64,000 nucleotides of DNA from Chitinophaga jiangningensis (GCF_900142605.1 NZ_FRBL01000009.1:124001-188000); one strand, 5' to 3'; shown: positions 16,352 to 24,692, counted from the stretch's first letter. Made by a program: numbers and translations. The notes: generated by a model not told the origin, from the sequence alone.

Positions 16352-17053
16352 TTACCAGCCCAGGAACACCATGCCTATGCCGCACATGGTTACCACGCCA
16401 CCACCAATGGCGTGTACATATCGTTCCAGCTTATCTGTTTTGATGAATGAATAGCCATAGCACCCGATGAGCACCATAGTCAGCATAGTTATAACCGTAG
16501 TAATGGAAAATACGCTAATGAGCAAAATCACTTCCATGGCGGAGCGATGCGCACCTGAATAGAACAGCAGCGGCACCAGTGGCTCACTCGGGCCCATCAC
16601 GAAAATTGCAAAGAGTATCCAGGGCGTTACCTTCACCCGGTTTTGCGGATATACCACTTCCCCATGCCGGTGCTCATATACATACACTTCTCCATCGCCA
16701 TACACATCAAAATGTTTGTGCGGGCGATTGAGCCAGGCGGCGCGCAGCCCCCAGAGCAGGTATATAAGGCCAAAGCCCAGCAGGCACCAGCCGGAAATGT
16801 TTCCGCGCATATCCTGGAACCAGGTCAACTTTGAAAGCTGCCAGCCCAGCAAAACACCAGCCAGCCCTATCAGCACGGAGCTTAAAATATGCCCGAACCC
16901 GCAGAGCACTGTCCACAAAATGGTTTTGGACAGCTTCCAGTGACGGGAGCGCGACAATACAATAAACGGCAGGTAATGATCCGGCCCTGTTGCGGTGTGC
17001 AGGCAACTGATGGTTACCGCTGATAAGGCCAATGTTGTTAGTCCGATATTCAT
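16352..17053 (-). CDS. Nickel/cobalt-type permease (UreH/HupE-like)
   Basis: 233 residues with about six membrane helices. Helix one carries HTATGPDHYLPF, the His/Asp metal-binding motif of UreH-type and NiCoT-like permeases. A His/Glu-rich cytoplasmic loop follows (HKHFDVYGDGEVYVYEHRHG), and helix four has GPSEPLVPLLFY. The ATG at 17053 is preferred over 17086 because it forms an ATGA overlap with the ureD stop. It most likely imports Ni(II) for urease; cobalt transport cannot be excluded. Confidence 0.8.
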   Translation of the reverse strand: MNIGLTTLALSAVTISCLHTATGPDHYLPFIVLSRSRHWKLSKTILWTVLCGFGHILSSVLIGLAGVLLGWQLSKLTWFQDMRGNISGWCLLGFGLIYLLWGLRAAWLNRPHKHFDVYGDGEVYVYEHRHGEVVYPQNRVKVTPWILFAIFVMGPSEPLVPLLFYSGAHRSAMEVILLISVFSITTVITMLTMVLIGCYGYSFIKTDKLERYVHAIGGGVVTMCGIGMVFLGW

Positions 17054-17850
17054 GAATGCGTTTCTTGAGTTTTGTAATGACGGCAATGATGCGCTACCTT
17101 TTGCAGGGCGTTGAACAACTGCTCTCCGCCGTTGCCCAGCATACGCAATACCAGCACTTGTTTGGAAGGGCTGCTGATCCCCAGTGCCACTTCCTTTTCT
17201 TCTTCCAGCAACGTATACAGTGCCGGCACGAGGTCCGCGCCGATACCTTCGCCGGTATCAACATGCATCAGTGTAGCCTGGTGCGTGAAGCCTTCCATCT
17301 GCCCGATGGCGGCCATATCCACCGTAAGTGGTTGCAGCAGCAGGTTATCCTTCACGAGCAGTTTGGCGTGATGATATACTTCCGTGATGTTATGAAAGGA
17401 AGTATAGCGGAAAACTTCACCCGAATGCTTACGCCCACAGGTAAGGATTTCACCGAAAGTAAGCAGGCAATCATCTGCCAGTTCTATCCGGTTACGCCCT
17501 TTAAATATTGCTTTTTCATGCGGCACCACCGGATGCTGCACATAGGTGAAAGCCGCGCCGGGATGCAGTTTTATCTGCTGCAGCTGGCTGGCTCCCCGCT
17601 CCATGTTGAAAATACGCTGGTAGGATTGCGACTGCAACTGCAGGCTGCAGCCGGTTTCTACCTCTATATTGATATCGTAATGATCTCCATCCAGCATACC
17701 CGGCGAAGAGCTCATCACCATTACGTAGGCCGTTGGATCATGGCGATGCTCACTCACATCCACTACCCGGAAAGGAGGCGTAAAAAACGTATCCTTCAGG
17801 TAACTGCGACCATGCTTGAATCCTCCCTTTATCGTGAGCCTGTTGTTCAT
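17050..17850 (-). CDS. ureD: Urease accessory protein UreD
   Basis: 266 residues. UreD signatures are present: SSSPGMLDGDHYDINIEV, LQSQSYQRIFNME, FTYVQHPVVPHEKAIFKGRN and LTFGEILTCGRKHSGE. UreD forms the scaffold that docks UreF and UreG on apo-urease and channels nickel to the active site. It is the last accessory gene of the operon, 13 nt after ureG. Confidence 0.95.
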   Translation of the reverse strand: MNNRLTIKGGFKHGRSYLKDTFFTPPFRVVDVSEHRHDPTAYVMVMSSSPGMLDGDHYDINIEVETGCSLQLQSQSYQRIFNMERGASQLQQIKLHPGAAFTYVQHPVVPHEKAIFKGRNRIELADDCLLTFGEILTCGRKHSGEVFRYTSFHNITEVYHHAKLLVKDNLLLQPLTVDMAAIGQMEGFTHQATLMHVDTGEGIGADLVPALYTLLEEEKEVALGISSPSKQVLVLRMLGNGGEQLFNALQKVAHHCRHYKTQETHS

Positions 17851-17863
17851 GTTGTTGTTCTCC

Positions 17864-18502
17864 TTATCGCACCAGTGCAGGCTCTTCCACGTTTTCGAGG
17901 AGTGCGTATTTCTGGATCCAGCCTATCACGGTATCCAGGCCCTGCAGCGACATGAGGTTAGTAAATACAAATGGTTTTCCGTTGCGCATCTTCCTGGCAT
18001 CACGTTCCATCACGCCGAGGTCAGCATGTACGTATGGCGCCAGGTCAATTTTATTGATCACCAGCAGGTCGGAACGGGTAATGCCCGGGCCTCCTTTACG
18101 TGGGATTTTATCCCCTTCGGCCACGTCGATCACGAAGATGGTGACATCTGCCAGGTCGGGACTAAAAGTTGCGCTGAGGTTATCACCACCACTTTCGATG
18201 AGGATCAGTTCCACATCCGGAAAGCGTGCCGCCATTTCATCTACGGCTTCCAGGTTCATGCTGGCATCTTCGCGGATGGCGGTATGCGGGCATCCACCGG
18301 TTTCCACGCCGATGATGCGTTCCTTCGGCAGGAGACTGTTTTTGGTGAGGAACTCTGCATCTTCTTTAGTATAAATATCATTGGTGATCACACCTAAGCT
18401 ATACCTGTTCAGCAGGTGACGGCTCAAACGCTCTATCAGTGCTGTTTTCCCGGAGCCTACAGGTCCGGCTACTCCTACTTTCACATATTTTCTGTCACTC
18501 AT
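17864..18502 (-). CDS. ureG: Urease accessory GTPase UreG
   Basis: 212 residues, a SIMIBI-class GTPase. It has the P-loop GPVGSGKT (residues 14-21), the metal-binding Cys-Pro-His in ETGGCPHTAIR, ESGGDNLSATFSP, and the base-recognition NKIDLAPYV. GTP hydrolysis drives nickel delivery to apo-urease with UreD, UreF and UreE. Length is typical. Confidence 0.97.
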   Translation of the reverse strand: MSDRKYVKVGVAGPVGSGKTALIERLSRHLLNRYSLGVITNDIYTKEDAEFLTKNSLLPKERIIGVETGGCPHTAIREDASMNLEAVDEMAARFPDVELILIESGGDNLSATFSPDLADVTIFVIDVAEGDKIPRKGGPGITRSDLLVINKIDLAPYVHADLGVMERDARKMRNGKPFVFTNLMSLQGLDTVIGWIQKYALLENVEEPALVR

Positions 18503-18524
18503 GGTAACCTGTTTTTAATTGTTA

Positions 18525-19226
18525 TTAAGACATATAGAGCCTTGAATAAAGGCGTTCGTGCTGCATGCAGCGGATATCGAAACCGGTATTACAGACCCCT
18601 ACCAGGTCGCGGTCCAGCGCCATGGTTGGTGCAATCAATGCGGCGATGTTTGTTTGCATCCGGAACAGGATATCCTGCCCGTCCAGCTGCCCCAGCGGCA
18701 CTAGTTTCACGGCGTTGGTAACCATACCTGCGGCGGCGTTGTAGTAAAATGCATACAATGCTTCTGCCAGGGGAATACCTAACAGGCAGGCATATACGCC
18801 GTAAGCGATGGCGAAATGTCCGTGTGTTTTTTTCGCGACAATAGCGGCCTCAAAAGCCGTTACCAGCGGGTATTCCTGCTGCCGGCGGAAGATCTTGATC
18901 AGTCGCAGTCCCAGTTTCTGGCTGGCGGATTTTATTTCCACCGGCAGTTTCAGGGCGCCCAGTTCTTCATCCAGCAGCTGCAGTTGTGCTAAGTCGTTGG
19001 CAGCGGCGGCGTGGTAGGCGAGGCATACAAACGCCGCATCGTTGAAATGCAGGTTTGCTTCCAGCATCTGTTTCACATATTGTTCCGCGGTGGCTACATT
19101 GTGCACCAGCCCTTGCTGTACGTAGGTTTCCAGTCCGTTCGAGTGCGAGTATGCCCCGATTGGTAACGTTGGATCGCTGAGGTGCAGCAGGCTGCCAAGG
19201 AAAAAACTATTCATGGTCTGTTGCAT
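18525..19226 (-). CDS. ureF: Urease accessory protein UreF
   Basis: 233 residues, all-helical. The N-terminal LLHLSDPTLPIGAYSHSNGLETYVQQGL has the family's PxGxYSHSxGLE core, and the C-terminal RMQTNIAALIAPTMALDRD fits UreF. It activates or gates UreG within the UreDFG complex. The ATG follows the ureE stop with no gap, which suggests translational coupling. Confidence 0.95.
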   Translation of the reverse strand: MQQTMNSFFLGSLLHLSDPTLPIGAYSHSNGLETYVQQGLVHNVATAEQYVKQMLEANLHFNDAAFVCLAYHAAAANDLAQLQLLDEELGALKLPVEIKSASQKLGLRLIKIFRRQQEYPLVTAFEAAIVAKKTHGHFAIAYGVYACLLGIPLAEALYAFYYNAAAGMVTNAVKLVPLGQLDGQDILFRMQTNIAALIAPTMALDRDLVGVCNTGFDIRCMQHERLYSRLYMS

Positions 19227-19730
19227 TTATCGGTTGGAGAGTCCCATTATTTTTGAAAACAGGGAACTGCCTCCGCTGCCGTGGCTGTGTGGCTGTACGT
19301 TTGCATTGAGCAGGTTGGTGAGCCGGGTATGCTGTTTCTCGGTGGCGTAGCCACTGGCCAGCAGCCAGCGGTAGATAGGCTCTTCGAAAGGCATGAGCAC
19401 CTGGTCGTTCTGGATAAACAGCGGCAGGTGTTTGTTGCCGATTTCATAGCACACGCTGCCCATTTCCAGGATGGACCTGGGCGTCACCACAATCGCATCG
19501 CTGGGGATGATGTCTACCACCACGGCTACCTCAGCGTCGATCAGCAGGATATCACCCTGGCGGAGCCGCTGGCCTTCTTTCAGAAAGCGGATAGCGATTT
19601 CGCGGCCTTCCGCTGTTTTCTTCCGTTGTATGCGCTTGGTGGTTTCAAACCATTCCAGGTGCAGCAGGTCAGTGCGGAGATCCGAAATATCCTTATCTGC
19701 TATGTTTCCAATCACGGATTCAATAATCAT
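19227..19730 (-). CDS. ureE: Urease accessory nickel chaperone UreE
   Basis: 167 residues from the ATG at 19730 (a GTG 6 nt upstream is also possible). N-terminal peptide-binding and C-terminal metal-binding domains are present, with GNKHLPLFIQNDQVLMPFEE around the conserved His. The C-terminal tail is only modestly His-rich (NVQPHSHGSGG) compared with the poly-His tail of Klebsiella UreE, so nickel storage capacity is probably low. Confidence 0.93.
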   Translation of the reverse strand: MIIESVIGNIADKDISDLRTDLLHLEWFETTKRIQRKKTAEGREIAIRFLKEGQRLRQGDILLIDAEVAVVVDIIPSDAIVVTPRSILEMGSVCYEIGNKHLPLFIQNDQVLMPFEEPIYRWLLASGYATEKQHTRLTNLLNANVQPHSHGSGGSSLFSKIMGLSNR

Positions 19731-19748
19731 ACACACAGTTTTAGCGGA

Positions 19749-21470
19749 TCAAAAAAGAAAATAGCGTTGCGCCAGCGGCACTACCGATACGGGTTCGCAG
19801 GTGATCAGCTCACCATCTACCCTTACCTGGTAGTTTTCCGGGTTCACGGTTATTTCTGGTGTTTTATCGTTATGTATCAGGTCTTTTTTGGAGATGTTAC
19901 GGCAGCCTTTCACCGGCAGCACGATCTTTTCCAGGCCGTATTCCGCAGCAATATTATTATCCACTGCCGCCTGTGATACAAAGGTGATACAGCTGCGTTG
20001 CAGTGCTTTCCCGAATGCGCCGAACATATTGCGGAGGATGACAGGTTGTGGCGTTGGGATACTGGCGTTAGGATCACCCATTTTGCTGGCGATGATCATA
20101 CCACCTTTGATGATCATTTCCGGTTTGGCGCCGAACAGTGCAGGCTTCCAGAGTACGATGTCGGCAAACTTACCGGCTTCGATAGAGCCTACATGTTGAG
20201 AGATACCGTGTGCAATGGCCGGGTTGATGGTATATTTTGCCACGAAGCGTTTTGCGCGGAAGTTATCATTACCACTGTTTCCGTCTTCCGGCAGGGCGCC
20301 GCGTTGTAATTTCATTTTATCAGCGGTTTGCCACGTACGGGTAACTACCTCGCCTACACGACCCATAGCCTGGGAGTCGGAACTCATGATGCTGAACACG
20401 CCGATATCATGGAGGATATCTTCGGCAGCAATGGTTTCAGGGCGGATACGGGAGTCAGCGAAGGAAACATCTTCCGGGATGCTTTTGCTCAGGTGATGGC
20501 ATACCATCAGCATGTCCAGGTGTTCGTCGATGGTATTTACCGTGAAAGGACGGGTAGGATTGGTAGATGCCGGGAGCACGTTCGGGAACATGGCCGCGCG
20601 GATGATGTCCGGCGCGTGGCCGCCGCCGGCGCCTTCGGTGTGGAAGGTATGGATCACGCGGCCGTTGATGGCGTTCATGGTATCTTCCAGGAAGCCGGCT
20701 TCGTTAAGGGTATCCGTATGGATGGCTACCTGCACGTCGTATTTGTCGGCCACTTTGAGGGAGGCGTCGATTACGGCAGGGGTAGCACCCCAGTCCTCAT
20801 GGATTTTAACTCCCAGTGCACCTGCTTCGATCTGCTCAGCGATAGGTGCTTCCGTAGCGCAGTTTCCTTTACCAAAGAAACCGATGTTCATCGGAAATGC
20901 TTCGGCGGATTGCAGCATACGTTTGAGCCACCATTTACCCGGTGTGATGGTGGTGGCATTGGTGCCATCCGCAGGGCCGGTGCCGCCTCCGATCATGGTG
21001 GTGATACCACTGAAGAGGGCTGTTTCGATTTGCTGCGGGCTGATGAAGTGGATGTGGGTGTCTATTCCGCCGGCGGTGGCGATCAGGCCTTCGCCGCCGT
21101 GTACTTCTGTGGAGGCGCCGATGATCATGTTGGGCGCCACACCATCCATGGTATCGGGGTTGCCCGCTTTGCCGAAGCCTACGATGCGACCGTCTTTAAT
21201 ACCGAGATCACCTTTTACGATACCCCAGTGATCAAGTACGATTACGTTGGTGATCACGAAGTCGAGCACACCTTCCTGGCGGAGGGCGGTGCTGGACTGC
21301 GACATCCCGTCGCGCACGGTTTTGCCGCCGCCGAATTTATTTTCTTCCCCATAATAGTTGAAATCCTTTTCGATTTCAATGATCAGGTTCGTATCTCCGA
21401 GTCGTACCCTGTCACCAGTGGTGGGGCCGTACATATTGGCATATTTGGTTTTATTGATTTGCAGGCTCAT
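19749..21470 (-). CDS. ureC: Urease alpha subunit UreC
   Basis: 573 residues, normal length for bacterial UreC. The di-nickel site is complete: HxH at His139/His141 (GGIDTHIHF), the carbamylated lysine at Lys222 in GVKIHEDWG, His251, His277 in HTFHTEGAGGGHAPD, and Asp365 in IMSSDSQAMG. The active-site flap has MVCHHLS with Cys324. It hydrolyses urea to ammonia and carbamate. The start codon overlaps the ureB stop by 4 nt. Confidence 0.98.
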   Translation of the reverse strand: MSLQINKTKYANMYGPTTGDRVRLGDTNLIIEIEKDFNYYGEENKFGGGKTVRDGMSQSSTALRQEGVLDFVITNVIVLDHWGIVKGDLGIKDGRIVGFGKAGNPDTMDGVAPNMIIGASTEVHGGEGLIATAGGIDTHIHFISPQQIETALFSGITTMIGGGTGPADGTNATTITPGKWWLKRMLQSAEAFPMNIGFFGKGNCATEAPIAEQIEAGALGVKIHEDWGATPAVIDASLKVADKYDVQVAIHTDTLNEAGFLEDTMNAINGRVIHTFHTEGAGGGHAPDIIRAAMFPNVLPASTNPTRPFTVNTIDEHLDMLMVCHHLSKSIPEDVSFADSRIRPETIAAEDILHDIGVFSIMSSDSQAMGRVGEVVTRTWQTADKMKLQRGALPEDGNSGNDNFRAKRFVAKYTINPAIAHGISQHVGSIEAGKFADIVLWKPALFGAKPEMIIKGGMIIASKMGDPNASIPTPQPVILRNMFGAFGKALQRSCITFVSQAAVDNNIAAEYGLEKIVLPVKGCRNISKKDLIHNDKTPEITVNPENYQVRVDGELITCEPVSVVPLAQRYFLF

Positions 21471-21841
21471 TCCGGTTGGTTTTTGAAGTGGAGAGATTCA
21501 AGGCTTGCGATAGCAGTAGCTTTTACGGCTTCGGCGGTAGTATCACCGTTGGTGAGGTTGTTGATACCGAAAGCTTTTCTGGCACCGCCGATGGTTACCA
21601 GTTCTACTGTTTTTTCTTCACCTGGTTCGAATCGTACGGCGGTACCGGCGGCGATGTTGAGTCGCATGCCGAAGGCCTTTTCGCGATCGAAGCTCATTTT
21701 GCGGTTCACCTCAAAGAAGTGGCAGTGGGAGCCGATTTGCACGGGGCGATCGGCGGTGTTCACCACTTTTATTTTCACGGTGCTGCGTCCTTCATTACAG
21801 GTGATATTGCCTGCCGGGATAAAATATTCTCCGGGAATCAT
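21467..21841 (-). CDS. ureB: Urease beta subunit UreB
   Basis: 124 residues. It opens with MIPGEYFIPAGNITCNEGR and carries RPVQIGSHCHFFEVN and the conserved GMRLNIAAGTAVRFEPGE. It is a separate subunit, not fused to UreA as in Helicobacter. There is a 4-nt overlap with ureC and an 18-nt gap after ureA. Confidence 0.97.
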   Translation of the reverse strand: MIPGEYFIPAGNITCNEGRSTVKIKVVNTADRPVQIGSHCHFFEVNRKMSFDREKAFGMRLNIAAGTAVRFEPGEEKTVELVTIGGARKAFGINNLTNGDTTAEAVKATAIASLESLHFKNQPE

Positions 21842-21859
21842 GTTTGGTTAGTTTAGAAA

Positions 21860-22162
21860 TTAACGGATTGGGTTGTGTACCGTTACCAGTTTGGTACCGT
21901 CAGGGAAGGTGGCTTCTACCTGCACGTCGTGAATCATTTCCGGGATGCCTTCCATGACGTCTTCACGGGTGAGGATGGTGGCGCCCCACTGCATGAGGTC
22001 GGCCACGGAGCGCCCGTCGCGTGCAGCTTCCAGGAGGTGGCTGCTGATGTAGGCGATAGCTTCCGGGTAATTCAGTTTAAGGCCCCTCGCTTTGCGCTTG
22101 GCAGCCAGCTCTCCGGCCAGATGAAGCAAGAGCTTCTCTGTTTCTCTGGGAGTCAGATGCAT
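21860..22162 (-). CDS. ureA: Urease gamma subunit UreA
   Basis: 100 residues, standard length. It carries MHLTPRETEKLLLHLAGELA, LNYPEAIAYISSHLLEAARDG and the C-terminal VEATFPDGTKLVTVHNPI. It is the first gene of the operon ureABCEFGD-permease-urea transporter-receptor. Confidence 0.97.
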   Translation of the reverse strand: MHLTPRETEKLLLHLAGELAAKRKARGLKLNYPEAIAYISSHLLEAARDGRSVADLMQWGATILTREDVMEGIPEMIHDVQVEATFPDGTKLVTVHNPIR

Positions 22163-22330
22163 ATGAGTAAAATTTTATGAAATGGCAATAGGAGATCCAT
22201 TCGGAAGTCGTATAACGCTAACGAATATACAATTCCGGACCTATAATGTGTATATACGGCGCAAAGCCTCCTAAGGACGGATTACGCCTGACTACCAGGT
22301 TGGATCGTTATAGAGGCGGCAGGTGCTGCA
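22163..22330 (-). promoter_or_regulatory. Long structured leader of the urease operon
   Basis: About 165 nt separate the predicted transcription start from the ureA ATG. On the minus strand GCCTC (near 22312-22316) can pair with GAGGC (22266-22270), enclosing a CCTG/CAGG hairpin. I recognise no known riboswitch class. A regulatory role is only suggested by length and pairing. Confidence 0.35.
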
Positions 22331-22334
22331 GCCT

Positions 22335-22342
22335 CAAATGTA
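22335..22342 (-). promoter_or_regulatory. Candidate -7 promoter box of the urease operon
   Basis: On the minus strand this reads TACATTTG, a full match to TAnnTTTG. It lies between the stop of the small upstream gene (22349) and ureA. No TTTG -33 element is visible at 19-21 nt, so an activator may be needed. Confidence 0.5.
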
Positions 22343-22348
22343 CGGTGG

Positions 22349-22747
22349 TTAAGCGCTGAAGGGGATCAGCAGCTGATGGAAGCGGATAAATTTGGGTACG
22401 GCAGGTATGGGCATTATTTCATGCACAAATCCTGCATAAGCAACAGGTGCCGGGTCCTGCGTTTTGATGAGGGAAAAGTAATAAACTGCGAGGTTATTGA
22501 TGGCGAGTCGCTGTAATCGTTGCGACAAACTGTTTACATCTTCGTTGTTGTCCGTATCATTTACATAGAGCAACTGTTCGAAGTGCATGGGATCAACGGT
22601 ACTGTAAAGATTAGTAAAATCAGTACATTGCACCGATTCTTCCGTGCGGGTGGCGTGACCGCTGAGCAGTGGCCCTTTATTTTTTCCGGTGAAGGAGAAT
22701 CCAACCAGGAACAGGAAGAATAATATGTATCGGTAAAACAGTTTCAT
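22349..22747 (-). CDS. Hypothetical exported protein upstream of urease
   Basis: 132 residues. An N-terminal signal sequence is clear (MKLFYRYILFFLFLVGFSFT). The mature part has one Cys, no recognisable domain and a hydrophobic C-terminal end (KFIRFHQLLIPFSA). It is on the same strand as ureA, 186 nt away, and divergent from the AraC-type regulator. I do not recognise the family. Confidence 0.6.
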   Translation of the reverse strand: MKLFYRYILFFLFLVGFSFTGKNKGPLLSGHATRTEESVQCTDFTNLYSTVDPMHFEQLLYVNDTDNNEDVNSLSQRLQRLAINNLAVYYFSLIKTQDPAPVAYAGFVHEIMPIPAVPKFIRFHQLLIPFSA

Positions 22748-22821
22748 CTTTCGAACCGCAAATTACAAAGAAATAAAAAAGCAGGGTAGCACAAATCATG
22801 ACTATTCTAGCCAAAATCCGG

Positions 22822-22829
22822 TAATTTTG
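22822..22829 (+). promoter_or_regulatory. Candidate -7 box very close to a start codon
   Basis: TAATTTTG matches TAnnTTTG and lies only 5 nt before the ATG of the AraC-family gene at 22835. If used, the transcript would begin at or next to the start codon (leaderless or nearly so). Confidence 0.4.
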
Positions 22830-22834
22830 CGGTT

Positions 22835-23719
22835 ATGAGGTCATCGGTAAAAATTTTTTCAAATTTTGAGTATAAGCGACAGTTTTTGCCGGGTATATCG
22901 CGGCAGGTGCTGCTCAACGATGCGCAGCTGCAGGTATATCGGATAGAGCAGTACCTGCGCGACATTGTAATTCCTGTGCTCCCCTACCGCACTTCCTTCA
23001 ATTTCCTGATCTTTGTTACCAAAGGGCATATTGTGCAGCAGCTGGAAACGGATAGTCACCGCCTGGGCGCTAACTCCCTGCTGTTGATCCGCCAGGGGGC
23101 TATCACGGCCACGCTGGAAATATCAAAGGATGCCGCGGGATTTTTCGTTGTATTTGAAAATGAGGTGGTAGAGAATCTGGCCCTGCAGGGGCAGTTGTTT
23201 AACTTTTTCTTTGTATCTCCCTTTGTACAACTCCCGCCGCAGGCGGTAAAATGGCTGAGTAATCTGATTATATTACTGGAGGAGGAACTGGCCCTGAAAA
23301 ACTCCTCGCTGGAAGTAGCCATAGGCCTTTTCAGACCATTGCTGCAAAAAATTATGGTGGCCGCCGGGGAAAGAGGGCCTAAGCGCAGCAGAGCGCTGGA
23401 TTTGGCGCTGCACTTCCGGGAGCTGGTACAGCAGCATCACCTGCAACAAAAGCAGGTAGCGTTTTACGCAGATCAGCTTAATATCTCTGAAAATTATTTA
23501 AATAAAACCGTGAAACAGGCTACAGGCAAGCCTCCCAAGCAGTGGATCAATGAGGTAAATATTTTACACAGCCAGATTTTACTGCTGGACAGTAGCCGGG
23601 ATATTTCCAGTGTGGCTTTTGAACTCAATTTTCAATCGCCGAATTACTTTGCAAGGTTATTTAAGCAGGTTACGGGTGAAACGCCCACGCAGTATAGGTA
23701 TCGGGCGGCGGTGATTTAA
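22835..23719 (+). CDS. AraC-family transcriptional regulator
   Basis: 294 residues. An N-terminal cupin-like sensing region (about residues 20-165) is followed by a C-terminal AraC double helix-turn-helix (about 190-290): ADQLNISENYLNKTVKQATG in the first HTH and ISSVAFELNFQSPNYFARLF in the second, ending in the typical GETPTQYRYR. It is divergent from the small exported gene and the urease operon, and might regulate them (inference). No sugar-pathway gene is adjacent. Confidence 0.9.
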   Translation: MRSSVKIFSNFEYKRQFLPGISRQVLLNDAQLQVYRIEQYLRDIVIPVLPYRTSFNFLIFVTKGHIVQQLETDSHRLGANSLLLIRQGAITATLEISKDAAGFFVVFENEVVENLALQGQLFNFFFVSPFVQLPPQAVKWLSNLIILLEEELALKNSSLEVAIGLFRPLLQKIMVAAGERGPKRSRALDLALHFRELVQQHHLQQKQVAFYADQLNISENYLNKTVKQATGKPPKQWINEVNILHSQILLLDSSRDISSVAFELNFQSPNYFARLFKQVTGETPTQYRYRAAVI

Positions 23720-23729
23720 TTTTTTTTTC

Positions 23730-23800
23730 AATGCGTCAGTCGCCTACGGCGACTGACGCATTGTTTTAGTAAAGGGCCTGCGGCCCTTTACTAAAACAAT
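23730..23800. terminator. Chained double hairpin between convergent genes
   Basis: Hairpin A pairs 23730-23744 with 23748-23762 (15 bp, loop tac). Hairpin B pairs 23760-23778 with 23782-23800 (19 bp, loop tgc). Bases 23760-23762 (att) belong to both. A nine-T run precedes hairpin A (23720-23728), just after the AraC stop, and hairpin B abuts the stop of the DeoR gene. Confidence 0.7.
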
Positions 23801-24571
23801 TTAAACGATTGTTACCTTCACACCCGCATCTTCCAACTGCTTCACAATATGGGGCGGCACCCCTTTATCGGTTATAATTTCATCTACATCTTCCATCCCG
23901 CAAATCCTTCCGAAACCCCGCTTTCCAAACTTACTGGAATCTGCCAGCACAATTGTTTTTTGTGCGGTGGCAATCATTTTCTGATTCAGATGTGCTTCCA
24001 TGATATGCGTAGTGGTAAATCCAAATTCGAGGTCAATACCATCTACCCCTAAAAATAATTTACTACAGGAGAAATCCGCCAGTACCCGCTCGGCATAAGG
24101 CCCCGTTACCGAAGTAGAGCTGTTGCGCAGGCTACCGCCCAGCTGTATTATTTCTATGTCGGTATGCCGCAGCAGTTCCAGGGAAACGTTTAAAGCACCT
24201 GTAATCACCGTTAGCTGCCCTTTAGGCTGTATATGCCTGGCAAGCGCCTGTACGGTGGTCCCTGAGGCGATAATGATCGCATCGTCCTTATTGATAAGAT
24301 TGGCCGCCGCTATGCCTATGGCACTCTTCTCATCCCTACGGATATGCTCCTTTTCATTTACCGGCTTATCATTCGTATAAGGATTGGCGGTAGTGGCGCC
24401 TCCGTGGGTACGGTATAATAACGATTTATCCTCCAGCAGTTTCAGGTCCTTTCGGATTGTAACAGCCGAAACATCTAATTCACGGCAGAGGTCGATCACC
24501 GAAACGGCGTTCTTCTCCTGCAGCCTGTCCAATATATATTTATGGCGTTCAGCAATGTTTATCATAGACAT
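23801..24571 (-). CDS. glpR: DeoR-family repressor, GlpR-like
   Basis: 256 residues. The N-terminal DeoR helix-turn-helix (residues about 5-58) has SVIDLCRELDVSAVTIRKDL. The C-terminal sugar-phosphate sensor domain includes DAIIIASGTTVQALARHI and KLFLGVDGIDLEFGFTT. It is divergent from glpD, with clustered TTTCGTT/AACGAAA boxes between them, so it most likely represses the glycerol genes and responds to glycerol 3-phosphate. The name rests on that context. Confidence 0.85.
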   Translation of the reverse strand: MSMINIAERHKYILDRLQEKNAVSVIDLCRELDVSAVTIRKDLKLLEDKSLLYRTHGGATTANPYTNDKPVNEKEHIRRDEKSAIGIAAANLINKDDAIIIASGTTVQALARHIQPKGQLTVITGALNVSLELLRHTDIEIIQLGGSLRNSSTSVTGPYAERVLADFSCSKLFLGVDGIDLEFGFTTTHIMEAHLNQKMIATAQKTIVLADSSKFGKRGFGRICGMEDVDEIITDKGVPPHIVKQLEDAGVKVTIV

Positions 24572-24639
24572 AACGTAAAATTAACCTTTTGAATGCTTGA
24601 TTTACCAAATATCGAATTATTTTCTTTTTTTTCATTTAA

Positions 24640-24666
24640 TTGTTTATTTTGGTTTCGTTATGTTTC
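24640..24666 (+). promoter_or_regulatory. Candidate glpD promoter
   Basis: TTG at 24640-24642 and TATGTTTC at 24659-24666 (seven of eight bases agreeing with TAnnTTTG) lie about 16-17 nt apart. The putative GlpR boxes overlap this promoter, which fits repression by occlusion. Confidence 0.35.
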
Positions 24667-24692
24667 GTTTTATCTTGCAAACGAAAACGAAA
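24653..24692. promoter_or_regulatory. Putative GlpR operator cluster
   Basis: Four copies of one 7-mer: TTTCGTT at 24653-24659 and 24663-24669, and its reverse complement AACGAAA at 24680-24686 and 24686-24692. Together they form a two-by-two inverted arrangement between the divergent glpR and glpD genes. A further AACGAAA occurs at 26383-26389 before glpK. Binding by GlpR is inferred from position. Confidence 0.55.

Noticed and set aside
20328..21851. Long open frame (507 codons) on the + strand over ureB/ureC
   Set aside because: It is fully antisense to urease genes with intact catalytic residues; long antisense frames are expected from the codon usage here. No start signal or family resemblance.
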